A stretch of DNA of 64,000 bases from Streptomyces sp. NBRC 110035 (GTDB taxonomy: Bacteria > Actinomycetota > Actinomycetes > Streptomycetales > Streptomycetaceae), in assembly GCF_000829695.1 (NCBI RefSeq), contig NZ_BBNN01000021.1, positions 156,008 through 220,007 on the forward strand, read 5' to 3'. A program made the translations under genes and the position numbers. Below the pieces are notes generated by a model. The model saw only the letters and a program-made list of their open reading frames with translations, did no database searches and was not told the origin of the DNA. Of this stretch, positions 38,971 through 47,326 are shown in pieces. Positions within the stretch are counted from its first letter, which is position 1; the number at the start of each line of letters is the position of its first letter.

Positions 38971-39378
38971 TCAGCCCTCCAGCGCGGACGGGTCCATCCA
39001 CGCGACCTCCCAGGTGTGGCCGTCCAGGTCGTCGAAGGCGCGGCCGTACATGAAGCCCTCGTCCTGGGTCTCGCGGCTGACCGAACCGCCCGCCGCGAGA
39101 GCCCTCTCGACCAGCTCGTCGACCTTCTCGCGGCTCTCGGCGCTCAGGGCCAGCAGCACCTCGCTGGTCTTCGTGGAGTCGGCGATCTCCTTCTTCGTGA
39201 ACTCCGCGTAGCGCTGCTTGGTGTGCAGCATCGCGACGACGGCCTCGCCGATCACGACGGAGACGGTGTTCTCGTCGCTGAACTGTTCGTTGATCCCGTA
39301 GCCGAGTGCCGTGAAGAACCTCTTCGAGGCGTCGAGGTCGTTGGTGGCCAGGTTCACGAAGATCATCTGCTGTGTCAT
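38971..39378 (-). CDS. VOC family protein (glyoxalase/bleomycin-resistance fold)
   Basis: 135 aa, one vicinal-oxygen-chelate domain pair. IFVNLATNDLDASKRFFTALGY is the usual start, and DLDGHTWEVAWMDPSAL the end of the second module. The Glu near the C-terminus and a His near residue 65 (AMLHTKQ) are possible metal ligands. Substrate unknown; homologues include PhnB-like and extradiol relatives. ATG 39378 has GAGAGG upstream; the longer frame to 39474 is rejected. Monocistronic. Confidence 0.85.
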   Translation of the reverse strand: MTQQMIFVNLATNDLDASKRFFTALGYGINEQFSDENTVSVVIGEAVVAMLHTKQRYAEFTKKEIADSTKTSEVLLALSAESREKVDELVERALAAGGSVSRETQDEGFMYGRAFDDLDGHTWEVAWMDPSALEG

Positions 39379-39522
39379 GGTGGTGCCTCTCCCGTGCGGT
39401 TCCCCGGTTCCGTACCGGTTTCGAGTGGTGCCGTGCCGTTCGAGGGGTGGACCGGCGGAGGGTAGGGAACTCATCGCTCCGCGGAGGTCCTCTCCGGGGT
39501 CCGGTGGCCTGGGGGCGCGGTC

Positions 39523-40923
39523 TCAGAGGGCCAGGGGCAGGGTCGACAGTTCGGCCACCACCACGGTCAGCGGACCGAACAGGGCGAGGAGCGTGCCGGC
39601 CCTGAGGGCCGCGGCCCGGCGCGGTGTCGAGGCGGGGGCCCCGAGGCGCAGCAGCGCCGCCGTGGTGCCGGCGTGCGCCTGCTTGGCCTCGACGGCCGCC
39701 GTCAGCAGCGTCGCCACGGTGCAGCCGGTCACCAGCAGGACCCCGAGCAGGGTGAGCGGGCCGACCGACAGGCCGTCGGCGTAGTGCAGCGAGCCCAGGG
39801 CGTACGCGCCCGACAACACGGCGCAGACCACACCCAGCGGGCGGCCGATCCTGGTGGCCTCCGTCATGAGGACCCGTCCGGCCAACAGCCGCAGGGCACC
39901 CGGACGGACCGACTGGAGCAGCCGGCCGCACAGATGGGTGAGACCGGGGCCGGCCAGCGCGAGGCCGACGGCGGCCAGCACCAGACCGGCCACAGCGCCG
40001 GGCCGGTCACCGGGCGCGGTGCCGGTGCGGCTCGCGTAGGCCTCCACGGCCAGCCCCATGGCCAGCACCGCGATGCCCCAGGGCAGGCCGGACGGTGCCC
40101 TGCCGACGCCGGGCGACGGGGCCGCGACGACCGGCGCGGGGCCGCCCTCCACGCCCCGCGGCCGCTCGGAATCCTTCCCCGGAAGACCCGCCCGCCCCCG
40201 ATCCTGCTGTGCCTGTGCCTGTGCCTGTGCCTGTGTCTGTGCCTGCTCCGGCGTCGCCGGCCGGCCGCCTGCCAGTCGGCGGCCGTGGGCCGCCGGCTCC
40301 AGGCGCGCGCCGAAGCGTCCGTACGCGCCGAACGTCTCCCGCCCCGCGGTGGCACGGTACGCGCCGAAGCGTCCGTACCCCGTCCGCTCCGTACGGGACG
40401 GGTCCGCCGCCCGTCCGCGCGGACGCAGCGCCGTCGCCACCGCCACCGAGGCGCTCACCGGCACCAGCGCCAGCAGCGTCAGGGTCGCCGGCAGTGGCAG
40501 CGGCCGGCCGGCGGCCAGGAAGTCGGTGCCGGCACCGTCGAAGGGCACGCCGGTGAGGTCGCCGCGCAGGTGGAGGAAGACGAGCAGGGCGGTCACCGAC
40601 CCCAGCGTGCAGGCCAGGGCCGTGGTCGTCGCGGAGATCGCCATCAGCCGTGCCGGGCCCAGGCCGAGCGCCGAGAGCCCGGAACGGGGCCGGGTCCCCG
40701 GGTCGGTGCGGGCCGCCGCGACCGCGAAGTGCACCGTGGCCGCCAGCGGGGCCGCGCACCAGGCCAGCCGGAGCAGCGAGGCGGACGGCGCGCCCGGGTG
40801 GCCGATCGCGTGGCCGAGGGCGCACAGCAGCAGGAAACCCGTACCCGCCGAGGCCGTCGCGACCAGGAGACGGCGCAGCTGGACGGCCGGACGGGCACCT
40901 CGGGTCAGACGGAGAGCGAGCAC
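39523..40923 (-). CDS. ABC transporter permease with a hexanucleotide repeat
   Basis: 466-residue multi-helix membrane protein of the FtsX/MacB-like ABC permease type by its pairing with an ATPase. About eight hydrophobic segments. A long polar insert in the middle (residues about 150-270) contains YGRFGAY repeats and a run of Gln-Ala encoded by a microsatellite. GTG 40923 overlaps the end of the ATPase gene by about 19 bases, so the two are coupled. The substrate cannot be read from sequence; FtsX-like permeases often move antimicrobial peptides or lipoproteins. Confidence 0.75.
   Translation of the reverse strand: MLALRLTRGARPAVQLRRLLVATASAGTGFLLLCALGHAIGHPGAPSASLLRLAWCAAPLAATVHFAVAAARTDPGTRPRSGLSALGLGPARLMAISATTTALACTLGSVTALLVFLHLRGDLTGVPFDGAGTDFLAAGRPLPLPATLTLLALVPVSASVAVATALRPRGRAADPSRTERTGYGRFGAYRATAGRETFGAYGRFGARLEPAAHGRRLAGGRPATPEQAQTQAQAQAQAQQDRGRAGLPGKDSERPRGVEGGPAPVVAAPSPGVGRAPSGLPWGIAVLAMGLAVEAYASRTGTAPGDRPGAVAGLVLAAVGLALAGPGLTHLCGRLLQSVRPGALRLLAGRVLMTEATRIGRPLGVVCAVLSGAYALGSLHYADGLSVGPLTLLGVLLVTGCTVATLLTAAVEAKQAHAGTTAALLRLGAPASTPRRAAALRAGTLLALFGPLTVVVAELSTLPLAL
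40206..40244 (-). repeat. Hexanucleotide microsatellite inside the ABC permease gene
   Basis: CTGTGC-type units repeat about six times in a row with one T substitution (CTGTGT), encoding an AQAQTQAQ-like run on the minus strand. Slipped-strand changes would add or remove two residues each and stay in frame. Confidence 0.85.
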
Positions 40924-41654
40924 GCCGCCCGGCCCTCCGTCTCGGCGGTCCCGGAGACCGGAGGCAGGTGCACGGTGCGCACCCGGCGCCCGTCGAGCAG
41001 CGAGACCGTGCGGTCGGCGAGGGCCGCGGTGTACGCGTCGGCGGTGGCGAGGAGCACCGTGATGCCGTGCGAACGGGCCGCCGTGGTCAGCGTACGCAGG
41101 ACGTGCCGCCGGTCGGCGCGGTGCAGCGGGGCGGTCGGCTCGTCGGCGAACAGTACCGAGGGAGCCGGGGCGAGGGCGCGGGCGATGCAGACCCGCTGCC
41201 GCTCCGCGTGCACCAGCTCCGCCGGCCGCCTGCGGGCCTTGTCGCCGATGTCGAGGCGCTCCAGCCACTCCAGGGCCGTCGCCCTGGCCCGGCGCCGGGC
41301 GGTGCCGCGCAGCATCAGGGGGAGGGCGGTGTTCTCCCAGACGTTCAGCTCGGACACGAGCACCGGCGCCGGGTCGATCCAGCCGAAGCGCTCCCGGCGC
41401 AGCCGCTCGCGGGCGGCCGGGCGCATGGTGTGCACGGGCACGCTGTTGTACCAGACCTCGCCGTCCGCCACGGAGGCCAGTCCGGACAGGCACCGCAGCA
41501 GGGTCGTCTTGCCGCTGCCGCGCGGGCCGCCGACGGCGAGGATCTCGCCCTCCCTGACACCGAGCGAGACCCCGCTCAGCCCGGGTGAACCGTCGTCGTA
41601 ACGGAAGTGCAGGGCACGTGCCCAGAGCACGTCGTTGTCCGGTGGGGCCACCAT
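40905..41654 (-). CDS. ABC transporter ATPase with degenerate signature motif
   Basis: 249 aa. Walker A is intact (GGPRGSGKTTLLRC near 46), as is Walker B (VLFADEPTAPLH). But the LSGGQ signature reads VHAERQ, and the H-loop histidine is missing (LLATADAY instead of LVTHD). Such a protein may hydrolyse ATP weakly or act only as half of a heterodimer or a regulator. ATG 41654 has GAGGTG six bases upstream; the longer frame to 41822 is rejected. Upstream (41703-41716) lies a CCCCCG/CGGGGG hairpin. Confidence 0.8.
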   Translation of the reverse strand: MVAPPDNDVLWARALHFRYDDGSPGLSGVSLGVREGEILAVGGPRGSGKTTLLRCLSGLASVADGEVWYNSVPVHTMRPAARERLRRERFGWIDPAPVLVSELNVWENTALPLMLRGTARRRARATALEWLERLDIGDKARRRPAELVHAERQRVCIARALAPAPSVLFADEPTAPLHRADRRHVLRTLTTAARSHGITVLLATADAYTAALADRTVSLLDGRRVRTVHLPPVSGTAETEGRAACSLSV

Positions 41655-41891
41655 GGCGTACACCTCGGTTCGGATCAGAAATGCCGTGCGAGATTCGTGA
41701 ATCCCCCGTGCGGGGGAACGAAAGCAGAGCCGATCGGTCATTGGGCACGCTAGGCAGCGCACGGCGGGACGCCGGACAGCACGCGGCCCCGGACCGCCGT
41801 TTCTCACTCGAACGGGCGGCACCGGGGCCGTATGCGGTCATTCCAGCCGAAGATCACAGCGGGAGATCACGGCTGGGGACCGCGGTGCGGG

Positions 41892-43283
41892 TCACAGCTT
41901 CGTCCATGCCTCCGACAGGGTGGCACGCAGGATCTGCTCGATCTCGTCGAAGGTCTCCTGGTCGGAGATCAGCGGCGGGGCGAGCTGGACGACCGGGTCG
42001 CCGCGGTCGTCGGCACGGCAGTACAGGCCGTTCTCGTACAGCTTCTTGGACAGGAAGCCGTACAGGACGCGCTCGGTCTCCTCGTCGTCGAAGGACTCCT
42101 TGGTGTGCTTGTCCTTGACCAGTTCGATGCCGTAGAAGAAGCCGTTGCCGCGGATGTCGCCGACGATCGGCAGGTCGTAGAGCTTCTCCAGCGTCGCGCG
42201 GAAGGCGCCCTCGTGGTCCAGCACGTGCTGGTTGAGCCCCTCGCGCTCGAAGAGGTCGAGGTTGGCGACGCCCACCGCGGCCGAGACGGGGTGACCGCCG
42301 AAGGTGTAGCCGTGCAGGAAGGTGTTGTCGCCCTGGTAGAACGGCTCGGCGAGGCGGTCGGAGACGATGCACGCGCCGATGGGGGAGTAGCCGGACGTCA
42401 TGCCCTTGGCGCAGGTGATCATGTCCGGGACGTAGCCGAACTTGTCGCACGCGAACGTCGTGCCCAGGCGGCCGAAGGCGCAGATGACCTCGTCGGAGAC
42501 GAGCAGCACGTCGTACTGGTCGCAGATCTCGCGGACCCGCCGGAAGTAGCCGGGCGGCGGCGGGAAGCAGCCGCCCGCGTTCTGCACCGGCTCGAGGAAG
42601 ACCGCGGCGACCGTGTCCGGGCCCTCGAAGAGGATCTGCTGCTCGATCTGGTCGGCGGCCCAGCGGCCGAACGCCTCCGGGTCGTCGCCGTGGACCGGGG
42701 CGCGGTAGATGTTGGTGTTCGGCACCTTGTGGGCGCCCGGCACCAAGGGCTCGAACGGGGCCTTCAGAGCCGGCAGGCCGGTGATCGACAGGGCGCCCTG
42801 CGGGGTGCCGTGATAGGCCACCGCGCGGGAGATGACCTTGTACTTGGTCGGCTTGCCGGTCAGCTTGAAGTACTGCTTGGCGAGCTTCCAGGCGGTCTCC
42901 ACCGCCTCGCCGCCGCCGGTCGTGAAGAAGACCTTGTTCAGGTCGCCCGGCGCCTCGTGGGCCAGCCGCTCCGCCAGCTCGACGGCCTTGGGGTGGGCGT
43001 AGGACCAGATGGGGAAGAACGACAGTTCCTGCGCCTGCTTGAAGGCGGTCTCGGCGAGCTCGACCCTGCCGTGCCCCGCCTGGACGACGAACAGCCCGGC
43101 GAGACCGTCGAGGTACCGCTTGCCCCTGTCGTCGTATATGTGGGTGCCCTCGCCGCGGACGATGGTGGGCACGGGGGAGTGCTCGTACGAGGACATGCGG
43201 GTGAAGTGCATCCACAGGTGGTCGTACGCGGCCTTGCTGAGGTCCTTGGGGCTGTCGGTGCTCACGATTATCGGGTTCCCCAC
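41892..43283 (-). CDS. Class III aminotransferase (putrescine/GABA type)
   Basis: 463-residue PLP enzyme. VLLVSDEVICAFGR gives the PLP-interacting Asp; AKGMTSGYSP contains the Schiff-base lysine. The start is GTG 43283 (GNPIIVSTDSPKDL) by similarity to remembered Streptomyces homologues beginning MGNPI; GTG 43265, just past the lrp stop, is the alternative. It overlaps the end of the Lrp gene, which implies co-transcription. Homologues act on putrescine, GABA or beta-alanine with 2-oxoglutarate or pyruvate; the gene belongs to the amine catabolic set. Confidence 0.9.
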   Translation of the reverse strand: MGNPIIVSTDSPKDLSKAAYDHLWMHFTRMSSYEHSPVPTIVRGEGTHIYDDRGKRYLDGLAGLFVVQAGHGRVELAETAFKQAQELSFFPIWSYAHPKAVELAERLAHEAPGDLNKVFFTTGGGEAVETAWKLAKQYFKLTGKPTKYKVISRAVAYHGTPQGALSITGLPALKAPFEPLVPGAHKVPNTNIYRAPVHGDDPEAFGRWAADQIEQQILFEGPDTVAAVFLEPVQNAGGCFPPPPGYFRRVREICDQYDVLLVSDEVICAFGRLGTTFACDKFGYVPDMITCAKGMTSGYSPIGACIVSDRLAEPFYQGDNTFLHGYTFGGHPVSAAVGVANLDLFEREGLNQHVLDHEGAFRATLEKLYDLPIVGDIRGNGFFYGIELVKDKHTKESFDDEETERVLYGFLSKKLYENGLYCRADDRGDPVVQLAPPLISDQETFDEIEQILRATLSEAWTKL

Positions 43284-43786
43284 ATGTAGGTCTGCTTCTT
43301 GAGCCTGAGGTAGACGAAACTCTCGGTGGTGCGCACGCCGGGCACGGCCCGGATGCGCTTGTTGATGACCTCGAGAAGGTGGTCGTCGTCCTCGCAGACG
43401 ATCTCGACCATGAGGTCGAAGGAGCCCGCGGTCATCACCACGTACTCGCACTCGTCCATGGCGCTCAGCGCGTCGGCCACGGACTCCACGTCGCCCTCGA
43501 CGCGGACGCCGACCATCGCCTGCCGGCGGAAGCCCACCGTGAGCGGGTCCGTGACGGCGACGATCTGCATCACACCCTGGTCGAGCAGCTTCTGGACGCG
43601 CTGGCGCACGGCCGCCTCCGACAGGCCGACGGCCTTGCCGATGGCGGCGTAGGGCCTGCGGCCGTCCTCCTGGAGCTGCTCGATGATGGCGAGGGAGACG
43701 GAGTCCAGGTGGGGACCGCCGCCGTTCCTGGACTCGCGGGAGTCCCTGGGTTCTGCGCTTCGACTGGCCACATGGTCACTGTGCAC
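43268..43786 (-). CDS. Lrp/AsnC family transcriptional regulator
   Basis: 172 aa. N-terminal helix-turn-helix: DSVSLAIIEQLQEDGRRPY then AAIGKAVGLSEAAVRQRVQ. C-terminal RAM (ligand) domain: MVGVRVEGDVESVADAL and GSFDLMVEIVCEDDDHLLE. GTG 43786 chosen; the longer frame is antisense to the dehydrogenase. It is divergent from gabD and upstream of the aminotransferase, so it likely regulates both in response to an amino acid or amine. Confidence 0.9.
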   Translation of the reverse strand: MHSDHVASRSAEPRDSRESRNGGGPHLDSVSLAIIEQLQEDGRRPYAAIGKAVGLSEAAVRQRVQKLLDQGVMQIVAVTDPLTVGFRRQAMVGVRVEGDVESVADALSAMDECEYVVMTAGSFDLMVEIVCEDDDHLLEVINKRIRAVPGVRTTESFVYLRLKKQTYMWGTR

Positions 43787-43819
43787 GACGTCTCGACTGT
43801 TCCGCAAGGCGCATTCGAT

Positions 43820-43857
43820 GAAATCCGTTGTATCGGTGGTTGATGTCTGCGGATTTC
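43820..43857. promoter_or_regulatory. Inverted repeat in the lrp-gabD intergenic region
   Basis: GAAATCCG (43820-43827) and CGGATTTC (43850-43857) are perfect 8-base arms separated by 22 bases. The right half also contains TGCG/CGCA. A candidate Lrp-type operator between divergent genes. Confidence 0.5.
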
Positions 43858-43881
43858 GCAGACTCGGAGCGAGTGGGGGTG

Positions 43882-43909
43882 TTGAATGCGTCAGAGGTCC
43901 GTCTAGGGT
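43882..43909 (+). promoter_or_regulatory. Candidate promoter of the aldehyde dehydrogenase gene
   Basis: TTGAAT (43882-43887), 16 bases, TAGGGT (43904-43909), about 60 bases before the GTG start. Confidence 0.5.
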
Positions 43910-43967
43910 GGGTGTCTCAGGGGTTGGACACCTCCGACACCCACGAGGAGCACCGGGAGGACCTGCA

Positions 43968-45407
43968 GTGAGCACCGAGCTGCGACGTCTGCGCAACTGC
44001 ATCGGCGGCGAGTTCCGCGACGCCGCCGACGGACGGACCACCGAGGTGGTCAACCCCGTGACCGGCGAGGCGTACGCGACCGCGCCGCTGTCCGGACAGG
44101 CGGATGTGGACGCCGCGATGGCGGCCGCCGCCGAGGCCTTCTCCGGCTGGCGCGACACCACACCGGCCGAGCGGCAGAAGGCCCTGCTGAAGGTCGCGGA
44201 CGCCGTCGAGGAGCGCGCCGAGGAACTCATCGCGGCCGAGGTGGAGAACACGGGCAAGCCCGTCGGGCTGACCCGCACCGAGGAGATCCCGCCGATGGTC
44301 GACCAGATCCGCTTCTTCGCGGGTGCGGCGCGGATGCTGGAGGGCCGCTCGGCCGGCGAGTACATGGAGGGCCTGACCTCCATCGTGCGCCGTGAGCCGG
44401 TCGGCGTCTGCGCCCAGGTCGCCCCCTGGAACTACCCGATGATGATGGCCGTGTGGAAGTTCGCCCCGGCGATCGCGGCGGGCAACACGGTCGTCCTCAA
44501 GCCCTCGGACACCACCCCGGCCTCCACCGTCCTGCTCGCCGAGATCCTCGGCTCGGTCCTGCCGACGGGCGTCTTCAACGTCGTCTGCGGCGACCGGGAC
44601 ACCGGCCGCATGATGGTCGAGCACGAGACCCCGGCGATGGCCTCCATCACCGGTTCGGTGCGGGCCGGCATGCAGGTCGCCGAGTCCGCGTCCAAGGACC
44701 TCAAGCGCGTCCACCTGGAGCTGGGCGGCAAGGCGCCGGTCGTCGTCTTCGAGGACACCGACATCGCCAAGGCCGTCGAGGACATCTCCGTCGCGGGCTT
44801 CTTCAACGCCGGCCAGGACTGCACGGCGGCCACCCGCGTCCTCGTCCACGAGTCGATCCACGACGAGTTCGTCACCGCCCTCGCCAAGGCCGCCGCCGAC
44901 ACGAAGACGGGCGCCCCCGACGACGAGGACGTCCTCTTCGGCCCGCTCAACAACGCCGGTCAGCTGGCTCAGGTCCAGGGCTTCGTCGACCGGCTGCCCG
45001 CGCACGCGCGCGTGGAGGCCGGTGGGCGGCGCGTCGGGGACAAGGGCTACTTCTTCGCGCCGACCGTCGTCTCGGGCCTGGAGCAGGACGACGAGATCAT
45101 CCAGAAGGAGGTCTTCGGCCCGGTCATCACCGTCCAGACCTTCACCGACGAGGACCAGGCCGTCGCGTACGCCAACGGCGTCGAGTACGCGCTGGCCTCC
45201 TCGGTGTGGACCAAGGACCACTCCCGCGCGATGCGCATGTCCAAGAAGCTCGACTTCGGCTGCGTGTGGATCAACACCCACATCCCGCTGGTCGCGGAGA
45301 TGCCGCACGGCGGCTTCAAGAAGTCCGGCTACGGCAAGGACCTCAGCGCCTACGGCTTCGACGACTACACGCGCATCAAGCACGTGATGACGTCGCTCGA
45401 CGCGTAG
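43968..45407 (+). CDS. Aldehyde dehydrogenase (aminobutyraldehyde/succinate-semialdehyde type)
   Basis: 479-residue NAD(P)+-dependent enzyme. APWNYPMMMAVWK, the catalytic Glu in LELGGKAP and the catalytic Cys in NAGQDCTAATR are all present. Homologues oxidise gamma-aminobutyraldehyde to GABA. GTG 43968 has GGGAGGA eight bases upstream. Divergent from the Lrp regulator, and followed by a fold-back element. It probably acts on the aldehyde made by the neighbouring aminotransferase. Confidence 0.92.
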   Translation: MSTELRRLRNCIGGEFRDAADGRTTEVVNPVTGEAYATAPLSGQADVDAAMAAAAEAFSGWRDTTPAERQKALLKVADAVEERAEELIAAEVENTGKPVGLTRTEEIPPMVDQIRFFAGAARMLEGRSAGEYMEGLTSIVRREPVGVCAQVAPWNYPMMMAVWKFAPAIAAGNTVVLKPSDTTPASTVLLAEILGSVLPTGVFNVVCGDRDTGRMMVEHETPAMASITGSVRAGMQVAESASKDLKRVHLELGGKAPVVVFEDTDIAKAVEDISVAGFFNAGQDCTAATRVLVHESIHDEFVTALAKAAADTKTGAPDDEDVLFGPLNNAGQLAQVQGFVDRLPAHARVEAGGRRVGDKGYFFAPTVVSGLEQDDEIIQKEVFGPVITVQTFTDEDQAVAYANGVEYALASSVWTKDHSRAMRMSKKLDFGCVWINTHIPLVAEMPHGGFKKSGYGKDLSAYGFDDYTRIKHVMTSLDA

Positions 45408-45446
45408 GCGCTCGGCCGGATCGGCCGGACGAGGTCCTGAGCGCGA

Positions 45447-45507
45447 CGAGGGGCCCGGCCGTCCGGAGGCCGTGGACAGCCGGTCCCGCAGTTCCCCGCG
45501 CCCCTCG
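45447..45507. repeat. Fold-back element resembling a common Streptomyces intergenic repeat
   Basis: CGAGGGGC (45447-45454) pairs with GCCCCTCG (45500-45507). The right half GCAGTTCCCCGCGCCCCT matches a repeat that I recall being frequent in Streptomyces intergenic DNA. It may terminate the dehydrogenase transcript. Confidence 0.5.
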
Positions 45508-45534
45508 AGGGTGTGGAGAACTTTCTCGTGAGGG

Positions 45535-45940
45535 GTGGTGCGGCGGGATGGCGACCCGCCGAGCGGCGGGCTCGTGGACGGGACCGTCACGCACGGGCTG
45601 CTCGCGGTCCGTGCGGTGCGCGACCCGCAGGCGCCGGTGATCCGGCCGGGCCGGCCGCGGCGCGATGCGTCCGAGGCGTGCGAGCGGTTCCGGAGGTGCC
45701 GGAGCAGGTGTGGCGGCAGGCCGGGACCGTCGGCCACCGTGAACTCGGCACTGCGGTGGGGTGACGGCGGCGGCCGTCTCCACCGGCCTGGTCGCCGGGC
45801 CGGCGGGCGTGGTCGCGACGGTGGAGCGTCTGGTCTCCGAGGGATGGTGGGAGCCGTTCCGTCGGGCGGTACCGGCACCTTTGGGGCGGTCGGAGTCCAC
45901 CGGCCACGGGCCGCGGAAGGTGGCGCGTTGTCGCCGTTGA
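45535..45940 (+). pseudogene. Probable decayed gene, frameshifted
   Basis: Strong third-position GC can be followed through three frames in series: from GTG 45535 (DGTVTHGLLAVRAVRDPQ...) to about 45690, then a second frame (VPEQVWRQAGTVGHREL) to 45764, then a third from GTG 45761 to TGA 45940 (VTAAAVSTGLVAGPAGVVAT, then VERLVSEGWWEPFRRAVP). No single frame reads through. I did not recognise the family. The rest of the 612-base gap 45408-46019 holds nothing else. Confidence 0.4.
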
Positions 45941-46019
45941 CCGGGTTGTCCCGCCCATGACACGGTCGGGCCGTCCCCGGCAGGATCGGCCGGGGCAGGA
46001 CGACGGGAGGGGACGACCG

Positions 46020-46508
46020 ATGACGGCAGTGGGCCGCAACAGGGCGAGACGGCGAGGGCTGAGGGCCTGCGGCGTGGTGACGGCGGCGCTGGTCGCTGTG
46101 ACGGTCGCGGGGCCGGTGGCGGTCGCGGCCGGGGGACCGTCCGCCACCGCGCCGGCCCCGGTGGCGGCGAGCGCGCTGAGTGATCCGACCCCCGAGGAGC
46201 AGCAGCAGCTCAGGGAAGTGGCCGGCGCGATCTGGACCCCTCAGCTGGCCGCCGGATGGAACATGAACGCCGAGGTGGCCGACGTGCTGTCCACGGCCAC
46301 CGGGGAGATCCTCCGATGCAGTGAGGCGTTCTCCCTCGTGCCGCGCCCGCCGGGCTTCGTCCCGGGGCTCGGCTACCTCGTCAATTACTGGAAGAACCTG
46401 CGCGACTACTTCCTGGCCGTGAAGGACAACCGCACCTACCGCGCCTGTGTGGTGACGGCCGCGGCCCATTACCGCTCGGCGATCGAGATGGCTTCCCTGG
46501 GCATCTGA
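46020..46508 (+). CDS. Small secreted protein of unknown function
   Basis: 162 aa. Arg-rich start, hydrophobic core and an Ala-X-Ala-type cleavage region near residue 37 indicate a Sec signal peptide. The mature part is helical with two cysteines (LRCSEAF and RACVVTA), possibly a disulfide, and aromatic residues (LVNYWKNLRDYFL). No family recognised. GGGAGGGG lies before ATG 46020; the longer frame from 45957 is weaker. Confidence 0.72.
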   Translation: MTAVGRNRARRRGLRACGVVTAALVAVTVAGPVAVAAGGPSATAPAPVAASALSDPTPEEQQQLREVAGAIWTPQLAAGWNMNAEVADVLSTATGEILRCSEAFSLVPRPPGFVPGLGYLVNYWKNLRDYFLAVKDNRTYRACVVTAAAHYRSAIEMASLGI

Positions 46509-46541
46509 GCCGTACCGGGGCCGGGCCCCCTCGCCGGTCGG

Positions 46542-47267
46542 CTACCGCCGCCGCGGTGACGGGGACCCGGCGCTCGCGCCCTGTGCGGGCCCGCGCAGGG
46601 CGCACAGGACGTCGATGCGGTTGGTGGTGATCGAGTCGGCACCCAGCGCCAGCAGGCGGCGCATGGAGCGGCGGGTGTCCGGGGTCCACACGGAGAGCAG
46701 GCAGCCGTCCGCGTGGACCCGGTCGGCGAGGGCCCGGTCGACCAGGCCGAAGCGGTAGTTCAGCCAGCGCGGCCGGACCGCGTCCAGGACACCGGCGCGC
46801 GGCGGGGCCGACGACGCGACGGTGAGGGCGATCTCCGCGGACGGGTCCGCCGCGCGCACGGCGAGCATCGGGGCGGCGCCCGCGCAGTAGTAGACGCGGT
46901 CCCGGGCGCCGTGCTCCCGTACGGCGTCCACGATCCGGCGCACCGCCAGGGGGCCGGGATCGCCCGGGAGGTCCAGCATGACCCTGGTGCCCTCGGTCGC
47001 CGACAGCGCGTCCGGCAGCGTGGGCACCCCGCCGTCGGTCAGGCCGCGCACCTCCTCCCAGGACAGCGCCCGCAGTGGGCGGTCGTGCTCCCAGAGCCGC
47101 TTGAGCGTCTCGTCGTGCAGCAGGACCGGTACGCCGTCCCGGGTGAGGCGTACGTCGAACTCGACCGCGTCCGCGCCCTTGTGGAGCGCGGAACGCAGTG
47201 AGGCGAGCGTGTTCTCGCGGACGTGGTACGGGTCGCCGCGGTGGGCCACGGCGGTCACGTGGTGCAT
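46542..47267 (-). CDS. Glycerophosphodiester phosphodiesterase
   Basis: 241 aa GDPD-family TIM barrel. Catalytic signatures AHRGDPYHVRENTLAS (His, Arg and Glu) and GADAVEFDVRLTRDGVPVLL, then HDETLKR are present; the C-terminal strand has GADSITTNRID. No signal peptide, so probably cytoplasmic. Hydrolyses deacylated phospholipids to glycerol-3-phosphate. ATG 47267 has AAGGA six bases upstream. Just downstream of the deaminase gene on the same strand. Confidence 0.92.
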   Translation of the reverse strand: MHHVTAVAHRGDPYHVRENTLASLRSALHKGADAVEFDVRLTRDGVPVLLHDETLKRLWEHDRPLRALSWEEVRGLTDGGVPTLPDALSATEGTRVMLDLPGDPGPLAVRRIVDAVREHGARDRVYYCAGAAPMLAVRAADPSAEIALTVASSAPPRAGVLDAVRPRWLNYRFGLVDRALADRVHADGCLLSVWTPDTRRSMRRLLALGADSITTNRIDVLCALRGPAQGASAGSPSPRRR

Positions 47268-47326
47268 GGCGGTCCTTCGCGGGGTCGGCTCACGGGGCGG
47301 CTGGTCCACGGCGGTGGGGGACGGGT

